Part shown: positions 8,968 through 16,905 of the stretch, piece after piece
Numbering within the stretch: position 1 is the stretch's first letter
Layout of the letters: each line of letters opens with the position of its first letter
DNA from: Bacteroidota bacterium
GTDB taxonomy: Bacteria; Bacteroidota; Bacteroidia; Flavobacteriales; Flavobacteriaceae
Direction: 5' to 3'
NCBI GenBank assembly: GCA_027620655.1
Contig: JAQCDS010000005.1
Coordinates: 1-64,000 of the forward strand
DNA: 64,000 nt
Position numbers and translations under genes: made by a program
The notes under the pieces: generated by a model
Database searches by the model: none
What the model was told of the DNA's origin: nothing
The model's input: the letters and a program-made list of their open reading frames with translations, nothing else

Positions 8968-9465
8968 CTACGAAATTACATTTTCGCTTTTTCTTTTTTG
9001 CTGATAAGAAGCAATAATAAGTAGTATCATTCCTGAAGTTACTGATAAATCAGCAACATTAAAAATGCCAGTTTGTACAAAACCAAAATCCATAAATAAA
9101 AAGTCTGTGACAGATCCATGTACAAAACGATCATACAAATTTGCAATACCACCACCTGCAACACAACTAAAACCTATTACAGAAAGACGATCTAGAGAAC
9201 GATTTGTAAGGAGATAATAGAGTACAATACCAAGGACAATTACAGGTAAAATTAAAAGAAAAATTAGTTTTATTGTTGGGTGTGAATCACTTCCAATTCC
9301 CAAAAAAGCTCCAGAGTTTTCCACATTCATCAGTTGTAGCAATTTGCCAACAATTTCAGTGCGTGAGCCTGGCAAAACTTCTGCTCTTACAATATGTTTT
9401 GAATATTGATCGAGACCAATATTTAGCAAAACCAAAAAGATGATGTACGCTACTCTTTTGTTCAT
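8968..9465 (-). CDS. lspA: Lipoprotein signal peptidase (signal peptidase II)
   Basis: This inner-membrane aspartyl protease removes the signal peptide from diacylglyceryl prolipoproteins. The 165 residues contain four expected membrane segments and all family motifs: 'DQYSK' near 19, 'NSGAFLG' near 50, 'GGGIANLYDR' near 104, and the two catalytic Asp residues in 'GSVTDFL' (D121) and 'FNVADL' (D139). Many lipoproteins are encoded in this window, so the substrate load is evident. It is the last gene of the fabD-side minus-strand cluster, 11 bp after fabD, and converges on the amidohydrolase gene. Confidence 0.96.
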   Translation of the reverse strand: MNKRVAYIIFLVLLNIGLDQYSKHIVRAEVLPGSRTEIVGKLLQLMNVENSGAFLGIGSDSHPTIKLIFLLILPVIVLGIVLYYLLTNRSLDRLSVIGFSCVAGGGIANLYDRFVHGSVTDFLFMDFGFVQTGIFNVADLSVTSGMILLIIASYQQKRKSENVIS

Positions 9466-9476
9466 AAATTCTAGCT

Positions 9477-10358
9477 TTATAATGTTGCAGTGCTAGTATT
9501 GGCCTCTCTATTGATTTTTTTAACCAAACCTTGTAAGACTTTTCCAGGACCTACCTCAGTGAAGTTTTGAGCACCGTCTTTTAACATTTGATCCACAGAT
9601 TGAGTCCAACGTACAGGTGCTGTCAATTGAGCAATTAAATTCTTTTTTATGTCTAAAGTATTTTGAACGGCACTTGCGGTTACATTTTGATAAATTGGAC
9701 AGTCAGGGGTGTTGAATGTTGTGTCTTCAATAGCCGCAGCTAATTGTTCTCTTGCAGGCTCCATTAGTGGAGAGTGAAATGCCCCTCCAACAGGCAAGAC
9801 CAATGCACGTCTAGCCCCTTTTTCCTTCAAAATCTCACAAGCTTTATGAATGGGTTCAATTGCGCCAGAAATGACCAATTGCCCTGGGCAATTATAGTTT
9901 GCAGCGACAACAACGCCGTCAATATAATTACAGACTGTTTCAACAATATCATTTTCCAAACCTAACACTGCGGCCATTGTACCTTCTGTAGATTCACATG
10001 CTTTTTGCATCGCATCTGCACGTTGTGCAACAAGTTTTAAGCCTTGTTCGAAACTCAAAGTATTATTGGCAACCAAAGCAGAAAATTCACCCAATGAATG
10101 TCCGGCGACCATATCTGGATTAAAATGGCTTCCCATACTTTTTGCCAAAACTACAGAATGAAGAAATATGGCGGGTTGTGTCACATTGGTCTGCTTCAAA
10201 TCTTCTGGAGTTCCTTCAAACATGATTTTTGTAATTTCAAAACCAAGGATTGAATTTGCCTGTTCAAACATTGTTTTTGCTATAGAAGATTGCTGATATA
10301 GTTCTTGCCCCATTCCTGGAAATTGTGCGCCTTGACCTGGAAAAATATATGCGTTCAT
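9477..10358 (-). CDS. fabD: Malonyl-CoA:ACP transacylase
   Basis: FabD loads malonyl groups on acyl carrier protein to feed fatty acid elongation in the cytoplasm. The 293-residue sequence starts with the 'FPGQGAQ' oxyanion loop, has the nucleophile Ser88 in 'GHSLGEFSA' and the catalytic His195 in 'GGAFHSPLM'. Length is slightly below the usual 300-310. It lies 5 bp after folA and 11 bp before lspA, an arrangement of essential housekeeping genes without functional coupling. Confidence 0.95.
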   Translation of the reverse strand: MNAYIFPGQGAQFPGMGQELYQQSSIAKTMFEQANSILGFEITKIMFEGTPEDLKQTNVTQPAIFLHSVVLAKSMGSHFNPDMVAGHSLGEFSALVANNTLSFEQGLKLVAQRADAMQKACESTEGTMAAVLGLENDIVETVCNYIDGVVVAANYNCPGQLVISGAIEPIHKACEILKEKGARRALVLPVGGAFHSPLMEPAREQLAAAIEDTTFNTPDCPIYQNVTASAVQNTLDIKKNLIAQLTAPVRWTQSVDQMLKDGAQNFTEVGPGKVLQGLVKKINREANTSTATL

Positions 10359-10363
10359 TTCAA

Positions 10364-10876
10364 TTAATTTTGTTGTTTTGTATATGTTATAAAGCTAAAA
10401 TCACAAGCGTGTTTATCATCTTTTTTTATGTATTCTTTACTAACTTCTTTCCATACTTTTAAATCAATTTCTGGAAAAAATGTATCGCCTTCAAAATTGG
10501 CGTGTACTCGAGTGAGTTCAATTCTATCAGCAACATTTAAAGCTTGTTTATAAATTTCTCCACCCCCAATAATATAAGGTTGTGGATCACCTTTTGAAAT
10601 TTCAATAGCTTTTTCTAATGAATTGACCACCAAAATTCCTTTTGGAGCTGTATAATTCTTTTGACGTGTGATGACGACATGAGTTCGATTTGGTAAAGGC
10701 TTTGGAAAACTTTCAAAAGTTTTTCGCCCCATAATAATATAGTGCCCAGAAGTTAGGGCTTTAAAGCGTTTCAAATCTAAACTCAAATTCCAAATCAAAT
10801 CATTGTCTTTGCCTATCACTTGATTTTCAGAAACAGCCACAATTATGGTCACTATTTGATGTTTTGTTGTGTTCAA
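10364..10876 (-). CDS. folA: Dihydrofolate reductase
   Basis: DHFR reduces dihydrofolate to tetrahydrofolate with NADPH. The 170-residue protein shows 'VIGKDNDLIWNLSLDLKRFK' near 20-40 (acidic active-site Asp26 region), 'IIMGRKTFESFPKPLPNR' and 'YIIGGGEIYKQAL' for NADPH binding, all diagnostic. Residue 'NLSLD' replaces the more common 'LPxD', a modest variation. It follows thyA by 44 bp, so the enzyme that recycles the dihydrofolate made by thymidylate synthase is co-transcribed with it. Confidence 0.95.
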   Translation of the reverse strand: MNTTKHQIVTIIVAVSENQVIGKDNDLIWNLSLDLKRFKALTSGHYIIMGRKTFESFPKPLPNRTHVVITRQKNYTAPKGILVVNSLEKAIEISKGDPQPYIIGGGEIYKQALNVADRIELTRVHANFEGDTFFPEIDLKVWKEVSKEYIKKDDKHACDFSFITYTKQQN

Positions 10877-10920
10877 TAGTATATAAACTTAGTCCGCAAA
10901 AATAGCGTTTTCAGTTGAAA

Positions 10921-11745
10921 TTATATAGCAACTTTCCCTTTGATGTGTGGGTGTGGGTTGTAATCAACAAGGGTAAAGTCATCAAAAGTGAAGTCGAAAA
11001 TATTATCTACTTCGGTATTAAGGATCATTTTTGGTAAGGGGCGTGGTTCTCTGGAGCGTTGCAATTCTAGTTGTTCAATATGATTATTATAAATATGGGC
11101 ATCTCCAAAGGTGTGTATAAACTCACCAGCTTGATAGCCACAAACTTGTGCCATCATCATGGTAAACAAGGCATATGACGCTATATTAAAAGGAACACCC
11201 AGAAAAATGTCTGCACTACGCTGATACAATTGACAAGATAATTTTCCTTCGTGCACATAAAATTGAAAAAAAGCATGACAGGGCGGGAGGGCTGCTTTTC
11301 CTTCGGCAACATTGTCTGAAAATGATTTTGAGGTATCAGGTAACACCGAAGGGTTCCATGCAGAAACCAACATTCTTCTGCTATTTGGATTTGTTTTTAA
11401 GGTGTCAATAACAGATTGTATTTGATCGATTTCATCGCTATTCCAATTACGCCATTGATGGCCATAAACAGGGCCAAGATCCCCATTCTCATCTGCCCAT
11501 TCGTTCCAAATACGAACACCATTTTCTGTTAAATATTTTGTATTGGTATCTCCTTTAAGGAACCACAACAATTCATAGATAATGGATTTTAGGTGGAGTT
11601 TTTTTGTAGTAACCATAGGAAAACCCTCACTCAAATCGAAGCGCATTTGATATCCAAAAACACTTTTTGTTCCTGTTCCTGTACGGTCTCCTTTTTCGTT
11701 TCCATGTTCTAAAACATGGTTTACTAGGTCAAGATATTGCTTCAT
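10921..11745 (-). CDS. thyA: Thymidylate synthase
   Basis: ThyA methylates dUMP to dTMP using methylene-tetrahydrofolate and releases dihydrofolate, recycled by the adjacent folA. The 274 residues include 'DRTGTGT' (phosphate loop), the catalytic Cys156 in '[12 protein letters not shown]', and '[20 protein letters not shown]' for substrate binding. It is about ten residues longer than E. coli ThyA because of an insertion just before the catalytic Cys ('[16 protein letters not shown]'). A nucleoside transporter gene lies upstream on the same strand and a deoxynucleoside kinase near 19.4 kb, so both thymidylate synthesis and salvage are represented in the window. Confidence 0.97.
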   Translation of the reverse strand: MKQYLDLVNHVLEHGNEKGDRTGTGTKSVFGYQMRFDLSEGFPMVTTKKLHLKSIIYELLWFLKGDTNTKYLTENGVRIWNEWADENGDLGPVYGHQWRNWNSDEIDQIQSVIDTLKTNPNSRRMLVSAWNPSVLPDTSKSFSDNVAEGKAALPPCHAFFQFYVHEGKLSCQLYQRSADIFLGVPFNIASYALFTMMMAQVCGYQAGEFIHTFGDAHIYNNHIEQLELQRSREPRPLPKMILNTEVDNIFDFTFDDFTLVDYNPHPHIKGKVAI

Positions 11746-11839
11746 ATATAAAGTGAATTATAATGAATAAAAATAATTAATGCAGTGATGAATGTAAAGC
11801 GACTAGGGCTAATAATTTTAAAAGTTATCAACGAAATTA

Positions 11840-13231
11840 TTATCCAATAATAAGACCTGCTATTGTTGCAGACAAAAGGGATGCGATAGTTCCTCCAATA
11901 AGAGCTTTCATTCCTAGTTCTGAGAGAGTTTTTCTTTGCCCTGGCGCTAGAGAACCAATGCCTCCTACTTGAATTCCGATGGAGGCAAAATTGGCAAAAC
12001 CGCATAGCATATAGGTAGCCATTACAATTGATTTTTCATATTTCAGATGCACAAGTTCTAGCGGATTTTTCAAGTCTGCTAGTTGAATATACCCTACAAA
12101 TTCACTAGCTGCAAGTTTTATTCCAAGCAGTTGTCCCATAAGCGCAACATCTTCTTTAGCAATTCCAATAAGCCACATGAGCGGGGCAAAGGCATATCCA
12201 AGAATAAATTCTAATGAAAATTCTGAGTAAGGTGTGTTGGCCTGAACCCATTCATTTAAACCTCCAAAATCGCCTAACCATCCTAAAATACCATTAATCA
12301 TAGCAATAAAAGCTAAAAACACCAATAGCATGGCACCAATATTGAAAGCGAGTTTTAGCCCTTCTGTAGTTCCATTTGCAATAGCGTCAAGAATATTTGA
12401 ACCTACTTTTTCTTGAGAAATTGCAATGTCATTATTGATAGCCTCTGTTTGAGGGTATAAAATTTTTGAAATTACAATGGCACCAGGCGCGGCCATTACT
12501 GATGCTGTTAATAGATGTTTGGCATAATATTGTCTTAAGATTTCATCTTCACCGCCTAAAAATCCAATATAAGCCGCTAGCACCCCTCCAGCCACTGTTG
12601 CCATTCCACCAATCATCACTAAAAGAATTTCTGAGCGATTCATTTTTTCCAAGTAGGCTTTAATCAATAGCGGTGCTTCTGTTTGACCTAAAAATATATT
12701 TCCAGCAACACTCAAACTTTCTTCTCCTGAAACTTGCAATAATTTTGTCAGACACCATGCAAATATTTTTACCACTTTTTGAATAATTCCCAAATAAAAC
12801 AATAGCGATGTTAAAGCTGAAAAGAAAATAATAGTGGGAAGTATTGAAATGGCAAAAGTGTTTAGCGATGTATCAATTTTTCCTGTGCTAAATGCCGCAA
12901 AAAGAAACTCTGTACCTTTTTGTGTAAAATTAAGAACGGCGAGGAATAATCCCCCAATGCCCTTAAAAATTTTCTGGACAAAATCTATTTTTAAAACCGC
13001 AATTGCAAGTATGAGTTGCGCCGCTAATCCAAAGCCTACAGTTCTCCAGTTAATGGCTTTTCTGTTTGTGCTTAATAGAATTGATATACCTAAAAGAAAA
13101 AGCATTCCAAGCCCCCCTCTGAATAAGCTTTCTAAACTAAACCCTTGACTTTCAATTATTTGACTTGAGTTGTCTTGACCTAATGCAATTTGACTGAAAA
13201 GTAAAATAAACAGGAATACAATATTTTTCAT
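11840..13231 (-). CDS. nupC: NupC-family concentrative nucleoside transporter
   Basis: A CNT-family inner-membrane symporter that imports nucleosides using an H+ or Na+ gradient. The 463 residues carry about ten hydrophobic segments and the CNT motifs 'FLGQTEAPLLIKAYL', 'GFANFASIGIQVGGIGSLAPG' and 'GMKALIGGTIASLLSATIAG'. The N-terminus has an extra signal-like stretch ('FILLFSQIALGQ') before the usual first helix, common in Bacteroidota homologues and making it longer than the roughly 400-residue E. coli NupC. It lies 12 bp after the DUF151 gene and 94 bp before thyA, in keeping with nucleoside metabolism. Confidence 0.9.
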   Translation of the reverse strand: MKNIVFLFILLFSQIALGQDNSSQIIESQGFSLESLFRGGLGMLFLLGISILLSTNRKAINWRTVGFGLAAQLILAIAVLKIDFVQKIFKGIGGLFLAVLNFTQKGTEFLFAAFSTGKIDTSLNTFAISILPTIIFFSALTSLLFYLGIIQKVVKIFAWCLTKLLQVSGEESLSVAGNIFLGQTEAPLLIKAYLEKMNRSEILLVMIGGMATVAGGVLAAYIGFLGGEDEILRQYYAKHLLTASVMAAPGAIVISKILYPQTEAINNDIAISQEKVGSNILDAIANGTTEGLKLAFNIGAMLLVFLAFIAMINGILGWLGDFGGLNEWVQANTPYSEFSLEFILGYAFAPLMWLIGIAKEDVALMGQLLGIKLAASEFVGYIQLADLKNPLELVHLKYEKSIVMATYMLCGFANFASIGIQVGGIGSLAPGQRKTLSELGMKALIGGTIASLLSATIAGLIIG

Positions 13232-13243
13232 TGGTTATGTTGG

Positions 13244-13861
13244 CTATCGTTTTGAGATTTCATCTCTTAGTTTTGCAGCTTTTTCATAGTCTTCTTCTTG
13301 TACTGCTTTTTGTAGTAATTCTTCTAATTCTTGTAAAGATAAGTTTTTATATTCAAGTTGTGGATTTAAACCTTCTGTTGTAGATTCGAATGATACGTCT
13401 TCAAAAACCATCGTATCATCTTTTTCATCCTCATTTTCTTCAGGATTTATTTTGAGAATTATTCCTGCTTTTTCTAGAATGTTTTTATACGTGAAAATTG
13501 GTGCAGAAAAACGTAAAGCAAGGGCTATGGCATCGCTAGTTCTGGCATCAATAATTTCTTCTTTTCCATCACTTTCACATATTAATGAAGCATAAAACAC
13601 ACCGTCTACAAGTTTATGAATGATTACTTGTTTAACAATGATATTGAAACGGTCTGAAAAGTTTTTAAATAAATCATGAGTTAGAGGTCTTGGTGGTCGG
13701 ATATCTTTTTCTAAAGCAATGGCAATAGATTGAGCTTCAAATGCTCCAATGACAATTGGTAGCTTTCGCTCTCCATCTACTTCACTGAGAATCAAAGCAT
13801 AAGCACCGCTTTGCGTTTGACTGTATGAAATACCTTTTATATTTAGACGAACAAGACTCAT
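13244..13861 (-). CDS. Bifunctional nuclease family (DUF151) protein with C-terminal UVR motif
   Basis: The 205-residue protein has a DUF151/BFN domain (about 1-140; 'ISYSQTQSGAYALILSE', 'RTSDAIALALRF'), related to plant bifunctional nucleases, and a C-terminal UVR motif (about 172-205, 'LEELLQKAVQEEDYEKAAKL') as found in UvrB, UvrC and McsA. The combination is typical of Bacteroidota. The cellular role is not established; nuclease activity is a family annotation rather than something the sequence proves. It sits 108 bp after etfA and 12 bp before nupC. An 8-2-8 bp inverted repeat (TTATTTGT-AA-ACAAATAA) begins at the start codon and could fold over it. Confidence 0.85.
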   Translation of the reverse strand: MSLVRLNIKGISYSQTQSGAYALILSEVDGERKLPIVIGAFEAQSIAIALEKDIRPPRPLTHDLFKNFSDRFNIIVKQVIIHKLVDGVFYASLICESDGKEEIIDARTSDAIALALRFSAPIFTYKNILEKAGIILKINPEENEDEKDDTMVFEDVSFESTTEGLNPQLEYKNLSLQELEELLQKAVQEEDYEKAAKLRDEISKR

Positions 13862-13969
13862 TATTTGTAAACAAATAACAGTTTTAATTCCTAAAATACC
13901 AAACTTAAGTCTTTAAGTTTTAATAAATTAAATCAAAAACTAGTTATAAATGATTTGAAATTGGGATTT

Positions 13970-14926
13970 TTATGCGTTCTGAGCCTTAAATTCCTTGAGT
14001 TTTTCTGTCAATTTTGGAACAACTTCAAAGGCATCTCCAATAATTCCATAATCTGCAGCCTTAAAAAATGGAGCCTCTGGGTCAGTGTTGATAACGACTT
14101 TTACTTTGGAAGAATTTATTCCCGCCAAATGCTGTATGGCTCCAGAAATTCCAATAGCAATATAAAGGTTACTTGCCACAGGTTTTCCTGTTTGTCCAAC
14201 ATGTTCGCTGTGTGGTCTCCATCCAAGATCTGAAACAGGTTTTGAACATGCTGTAGCAGCGCACAAAACTTTGGCAAGATCTTCAATCATGCCCCAATTT
14301 TCTGGACCTTTTAGTCCTCTACCTGCAGAGACTACAGTTTCTGCATCAGCAATAGAAACTTTGTTGGTGGCTTTATCAATATTTTCAACAGTAATTTCTG
14401 ATGCTATAATCTTAGGGGAAAAAGACTCCGTTTGTGGAGAAACAGCATGTTCTACTAGTCCAAAAGCATTATTAGAAAGTCCAATAATTTTGACTTCCGT
14501 TGTTATTTCTGTTTTACAAAATGCTTTATTGCTGAATACACTCCTTTTTACTGTAAATGGTTGTGTTTGTGTTGGAAGTTCAATTACATTTGGAACATAT
14601 CCGGCATCTAGTCCTACAGATAGCATTGGTGCAAGGTAGCGGCTATCTGCGCTACTACTCAAAACCACCACACTAGCTTGTTCTTTTTGTGCAGCTTGTG
14701 TAATGATATCAGCATAAACTTTTGCATTAAATTTTTCAGAAAAATCTACCGTTAATACTTTATCAACACCGTAGTTTCCTAGCAATTCACTATTTTCTGA
14801 AGAGAAAACTACAGCACTCAAGCTTGTATTAAGTGTATTGGCCAAAGCACGCCCATAGGATGCAACTTCTAAAGCCGCTTTTTTAATAGTTCCATTATCA
14901 GATTCTATGTATACGAGTACAGACAT
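13970..14926 (-). CDS. etfA: Electron transfer flavoprotein, alpha subunit
   Basis: EtfA/EtfB carries electrons from acyl-CoA and other flavin dehydrogenases to the quinone pool through ETF-quinone oxidoreductase. The 318 residues have an N-terminal adenine-nucleotide-hydrolase-like domain (1-190) and the C-terminal FAD domain with 'VSAGRGLKGPENWGMIEDLA' near 202-221 and 'IAIGISGAIQHLAGI' near 270, both diagnostic. It begins 11 bp after etfB, forming the usual heterodimer operon. No acyl-CoA dehydrogenase is visible nearby. Confidence 0.96.
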   Translation of the reverse strand: MSVLVYIESDNGTIKKAALEVASYGRALANTLNTSLSAVVFSSENSELLGNYGVDKVLTVDFSEKFNAKVYADIITQAAQKEQASVVVLSSSADSRYLAPMLSVGLDAGYVPNVIELPTQTQPFTVKRSVFSNKAFCKTEITTEVKIIGLSNNAFGLVEHAVSPQTESFSPKIIASEITVENIDKATNKVSIADAETVVSAGRGLKGPENWGMIEDLAKVLCAATACSKPVSDLGWRPHSEHVGQTGKPVASNLYIAIGISGAIQHLAGINSSKVKVVINTDPEAPFFKAADYGIIGDAFEVVPKLTEKLKEFKAQNA

Positions 14927-14937
14927 ATGTTTTTGTT

Positions 14938-15684
14938 TTAGATGACTTTTGCTTCGTTGTGCAATAGGTCGATAAGTTCATCAATGTTATCGGCATCAAC
15001 CATTTTAATAGCACCTTTTGGTGCAGGTTTTTCAAAATGGACAGATGCTGTAAATGTTTTATTTTCAGTGGGTTTGAGTACGGTAAGTGGCTTTTTTCTA
15101 GCCATCATAATGCCTCGCATATTGGGAATTTTTAGGTCGCTTTCTTCTACAAGACCTTTTTGTCCACCAATAACAAGTGGTAAAGTGCTTGTAAGTGTTT
15201 CTTTTCCTCCATCTATTTCCCGAACAGCGGTTGCTTTTCCTCCCTCAATTTCAATAGCAATACAATTATTAACAAAGCTTGCTCCCAAGGCTGCTGCCAT
15301 CATTCCTGGCACCATACCACCATTGTAGTCTATGGATTCTCGACCAGCAATGATTAAATCATAACCACCGTCTTGTGCCACTTTTGTAAGCTCTTTGGCT
15401 ACAGCAAATCCATCTGTAGGGGCAGTATTTACCCTAAAAGCAGCATCGGCACCAATGGCTAAAGCCTTTCGTAATGTTGATTCTGTTTCCGGCCCTCCAA
15501 CATTTACAACATCAACGGTTGCGTTTTGTTTTTCTTTAAACCACATAGCCCTTGTTAAGCCAAATTCATCGTTGGGATTGATTACAAATTGAACACCATT
15601 GTTATCAAAAGTTGTATTATCGTTTGTGAAATTTATTTTTGAAGTCGTATCAGGGACATGACTTATACACACTAATATTTTCAT
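14938..15684 (-). CDS. etfB: Electron transfer flavoprotein, beta subunit
   Basis: Beta subunit of the ETF heterodimer; it binds AMP structurally and holds the recognition region for partner dehydrogenases. The 248 residues include the N-terminal 'MKILVCISHVPDTTSKINF', the 'DLIIAGRESIDYNGGMVPGM' segment and the signature-like 'MRGIMMARKKPLTVL', whose Lys-containing loop is the typical trimethylated, partner-docking site. First gene of the etfBA operon. A 24-bp perfect palindrome lies 61 bp upstream and probably binds a regulator. Confidence 0.96.
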   Translation of the reverse strand: MKILVCISHVPDTTSKINFTNDNTTFDNNGVQFVINPNDEFGLTRAMWFKEKQNATVDVVNVGGPETESTLRKALAIGADAAFRVNTAPTDGFAVAKELTKVAQDGGYDLIIAGRESIDYNGGMVPGMMAAALGASFVNNCIAIEIEGGKATAVREIDGGKETLTSTLPLVIGGQKGLVEESDLKIPNMRGIMMARKKPLTVLKPTENKTFTASVHFEKPAPKGAIKMVDADNIDELIDLLHNEAKVI

Positions 15685-15744
15685 TGTTTGGGTGTTTTTA
15701 ATGTTTCAACAAAATATTTCGACCAAGGTACAAAAAAAGTTCAT

Positions 15745-15768
15745 ATTTCCTATGCATGCATAGGAAAT
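15745..15768. promoter_or_regulatory. 24-bp perfect palindrome, probable operator between etfBA and the E1-beta gene
   Basis: ATTTCCTATGCATGCATAGGAAAT is an uninterrupted palindrome in the divergent gap, 61 bp from the etfB start and 66 bp from the E1-beta start. It lacks a loop and a following U-run, so it looks like a dimeric regulator site rather than a terminator. The etfB-side T-tract (TTTTTTTG on the minus strand) starts a few bases away, so a bound protein could block that promoter. The cognate regulator is not in this window. Confidence 0.7.
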
Positions 15769-15806
15769 TTTAAACAAATGATGTAATTATTATTATACAT
15801 TATTGT

Positions 15807-15814
15807 TATTTTTG
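15807..15814 (+). promoter_or_regulatory. TATTTTTG -7 element of the E1-beta gene
   Basis: TATTTTTG matches TAnnTTTG and lies 19 bp before the ATG at 15834, giving a short leader of roughly a dozen nucleotides. No clear TTG -33 element is visible at the expected distance. Confidence 0.55.
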
Positions 15815-15833
15815 CACCATCAAAAATCAACGA

Positions 15834-16811
15834 ATGAAAACAATTCAATTTAGAGAAGCAATTTGTGAAGCCATGAGCGAAGAAATGCGTCGCGATGAAA
15901 GTATATACTTGATGGGTGAGGAAGTTGCAGAATATAATGGTGCATACAAGGCTTCCAAAGGAATGCTAGATGAGTTTGGTGAGAAGCGTGTCATTGATAC
16001 TCCTATTGCAGAGCTTGGTTTTGCAGGAATTGCTGTAGGATCTACAATGACAGGGAATAGACCTATTGTAGAGTTTATGACTTTTAACTTTTCCCTAGTT
16101 GGAATTGATCAAATTATAAATAATGCTGCAAAAATCAGACAAATGTCTGGAGGGCAATTCAAATGTCCAATTGTTTTTAGAGGACCAACTGCATCTGCAG
16201 GGCAACTGGCTGCAACACACTCTCAGGCTTTTGAGAGTTGGTATGCAAATTGTCCAGGACTAAAAGTTATTGTTCCATCCAATCCATATGATGCAAAAGG
16301 GCTTTTAAAAGCTGCAATTCGTGATGATGATCCTGTTATTTTCATGGAAAGTGAGCAAATGTATGGTGATAAAGGCGAAGTTCCTGAAGGAGAATACATT
16401 TTACCTATTGGAGTTGCAGAAATCAAACGTCCAGGTACAGATGTAACGGTTGTTTCATTTGGTAAAATTATAAAAGAGGCCTACAAAGCTGCAGACGAAT
16501 TGGAAAAAGAGGGTATTTCTTGTGAAGTTATTGACTTAAGAACTGTACGTCCATTGGATATCAATTCAATTTTAGAATCTGTTAAAAAGACAAATAGACT
16601 GGTTATTTTGGAAGAAGCATGGCCATTTGGAAATGTTTCTACAGAGATCACCTATCAAGTACAGCAAAAAGCATTTGATTATTTAGATGCACCAATTATA
16701 AAAATTAATACAGCAGATACCCCAGCTCCTTATTCTCCTGTTCTATTGGAAGAATGGTTGCCAAACAGTAACGATGTTGTAAAAGCCGTAAAAAAAGTAT
16801 TATATAAATAA
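15834..16811 (+). CDS. pdhB: Pyruvate dehydrogenase E1 component, beta subunit
   Basis: The beta subunit of a thiamine-diphosphate 2-oxoacid dehydrogenase, most like pyruvate dehydrogenase E1. The 325 residues show 'MGEEVAEYNGAYKASKGMLD' near 27-46, 'RVIDTPIAELGFAGIAVG', and the E1-beta motif 'GPTASAGQLAATHSQAFESW' containing the active-site His. The last third is a transketolase C-terminal domain ('VEVIDLRTVRPLD'-like). Its E1-alpha and E2 partners are not adjacent, so the complex must be assembled from dispersed loci. It reads as a single-gene unit with its own promoter. Acetoin or branched-chain substrates are less likely but cannot be excluded by eye. Confidence 0.9.
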   Translation: MKTIQFREAICEAMSEEMRRDESIYLMGEEVAEYNGAYKASKGMLDEFGEKRVIDTPIAELGFAGIAVGSTMTGNRPIVEFMTFNFSLVGIDQIINNAAKIRQMSGGQFKCPIVFRGPTASAGQLAATHSQAFESWYANCPGLKVIVPSNPYDAKGLLKAAIRDDDPVIFMESEQMYGDKGEVPEGEYILPIGVAEIKRPGTDVTVVSFGKIIKEAYKAADELEKEGISCEVIDLRTVRPLDINSILESVKKTNRLVILEEAWPFGNVSTEITYQVQQKAFDYLDAPIIKINTADTPAPYSPVLLEEWLPNSNDVVKAVKKVLYK

Positions 16812-16868
16812 ATAAAATCAGGTCATAAGTAAGCAAAAAATAGTTTTTTCTATTCTTATTCATTTTAC

Positions 16869-16876
16869 TACATTTG
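16869..16876 (+). promoter_or_regulatory. TACATTTG -7 element of hppA
   Basis: TACATTTG matches TAnnTTTG and lies 29 bp before the hppA ATG, in the 94-bp gap after the E1-beta gene, suggesting hppA has its own promoter. Confidence 0.55.
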
Positions 16877-16905
16877 TGGCCTTTAAAATCAATTAAATTT
16901 AAATT

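Noticed and set aside
11742-12005. 87-residue minus-strand ORF overlapping nupC and the gap before thyA
   Set aside because: Out of frame with nupC, Arg/Ser-rich and without recognisable features.
13861-13878. TTATTTGT-AA-ACAAATAA inverted repeat at the DUF151 start
   Set aside because: AT-only stem of low complexity; noted in the gene entry but not convincing as an operator or switch.
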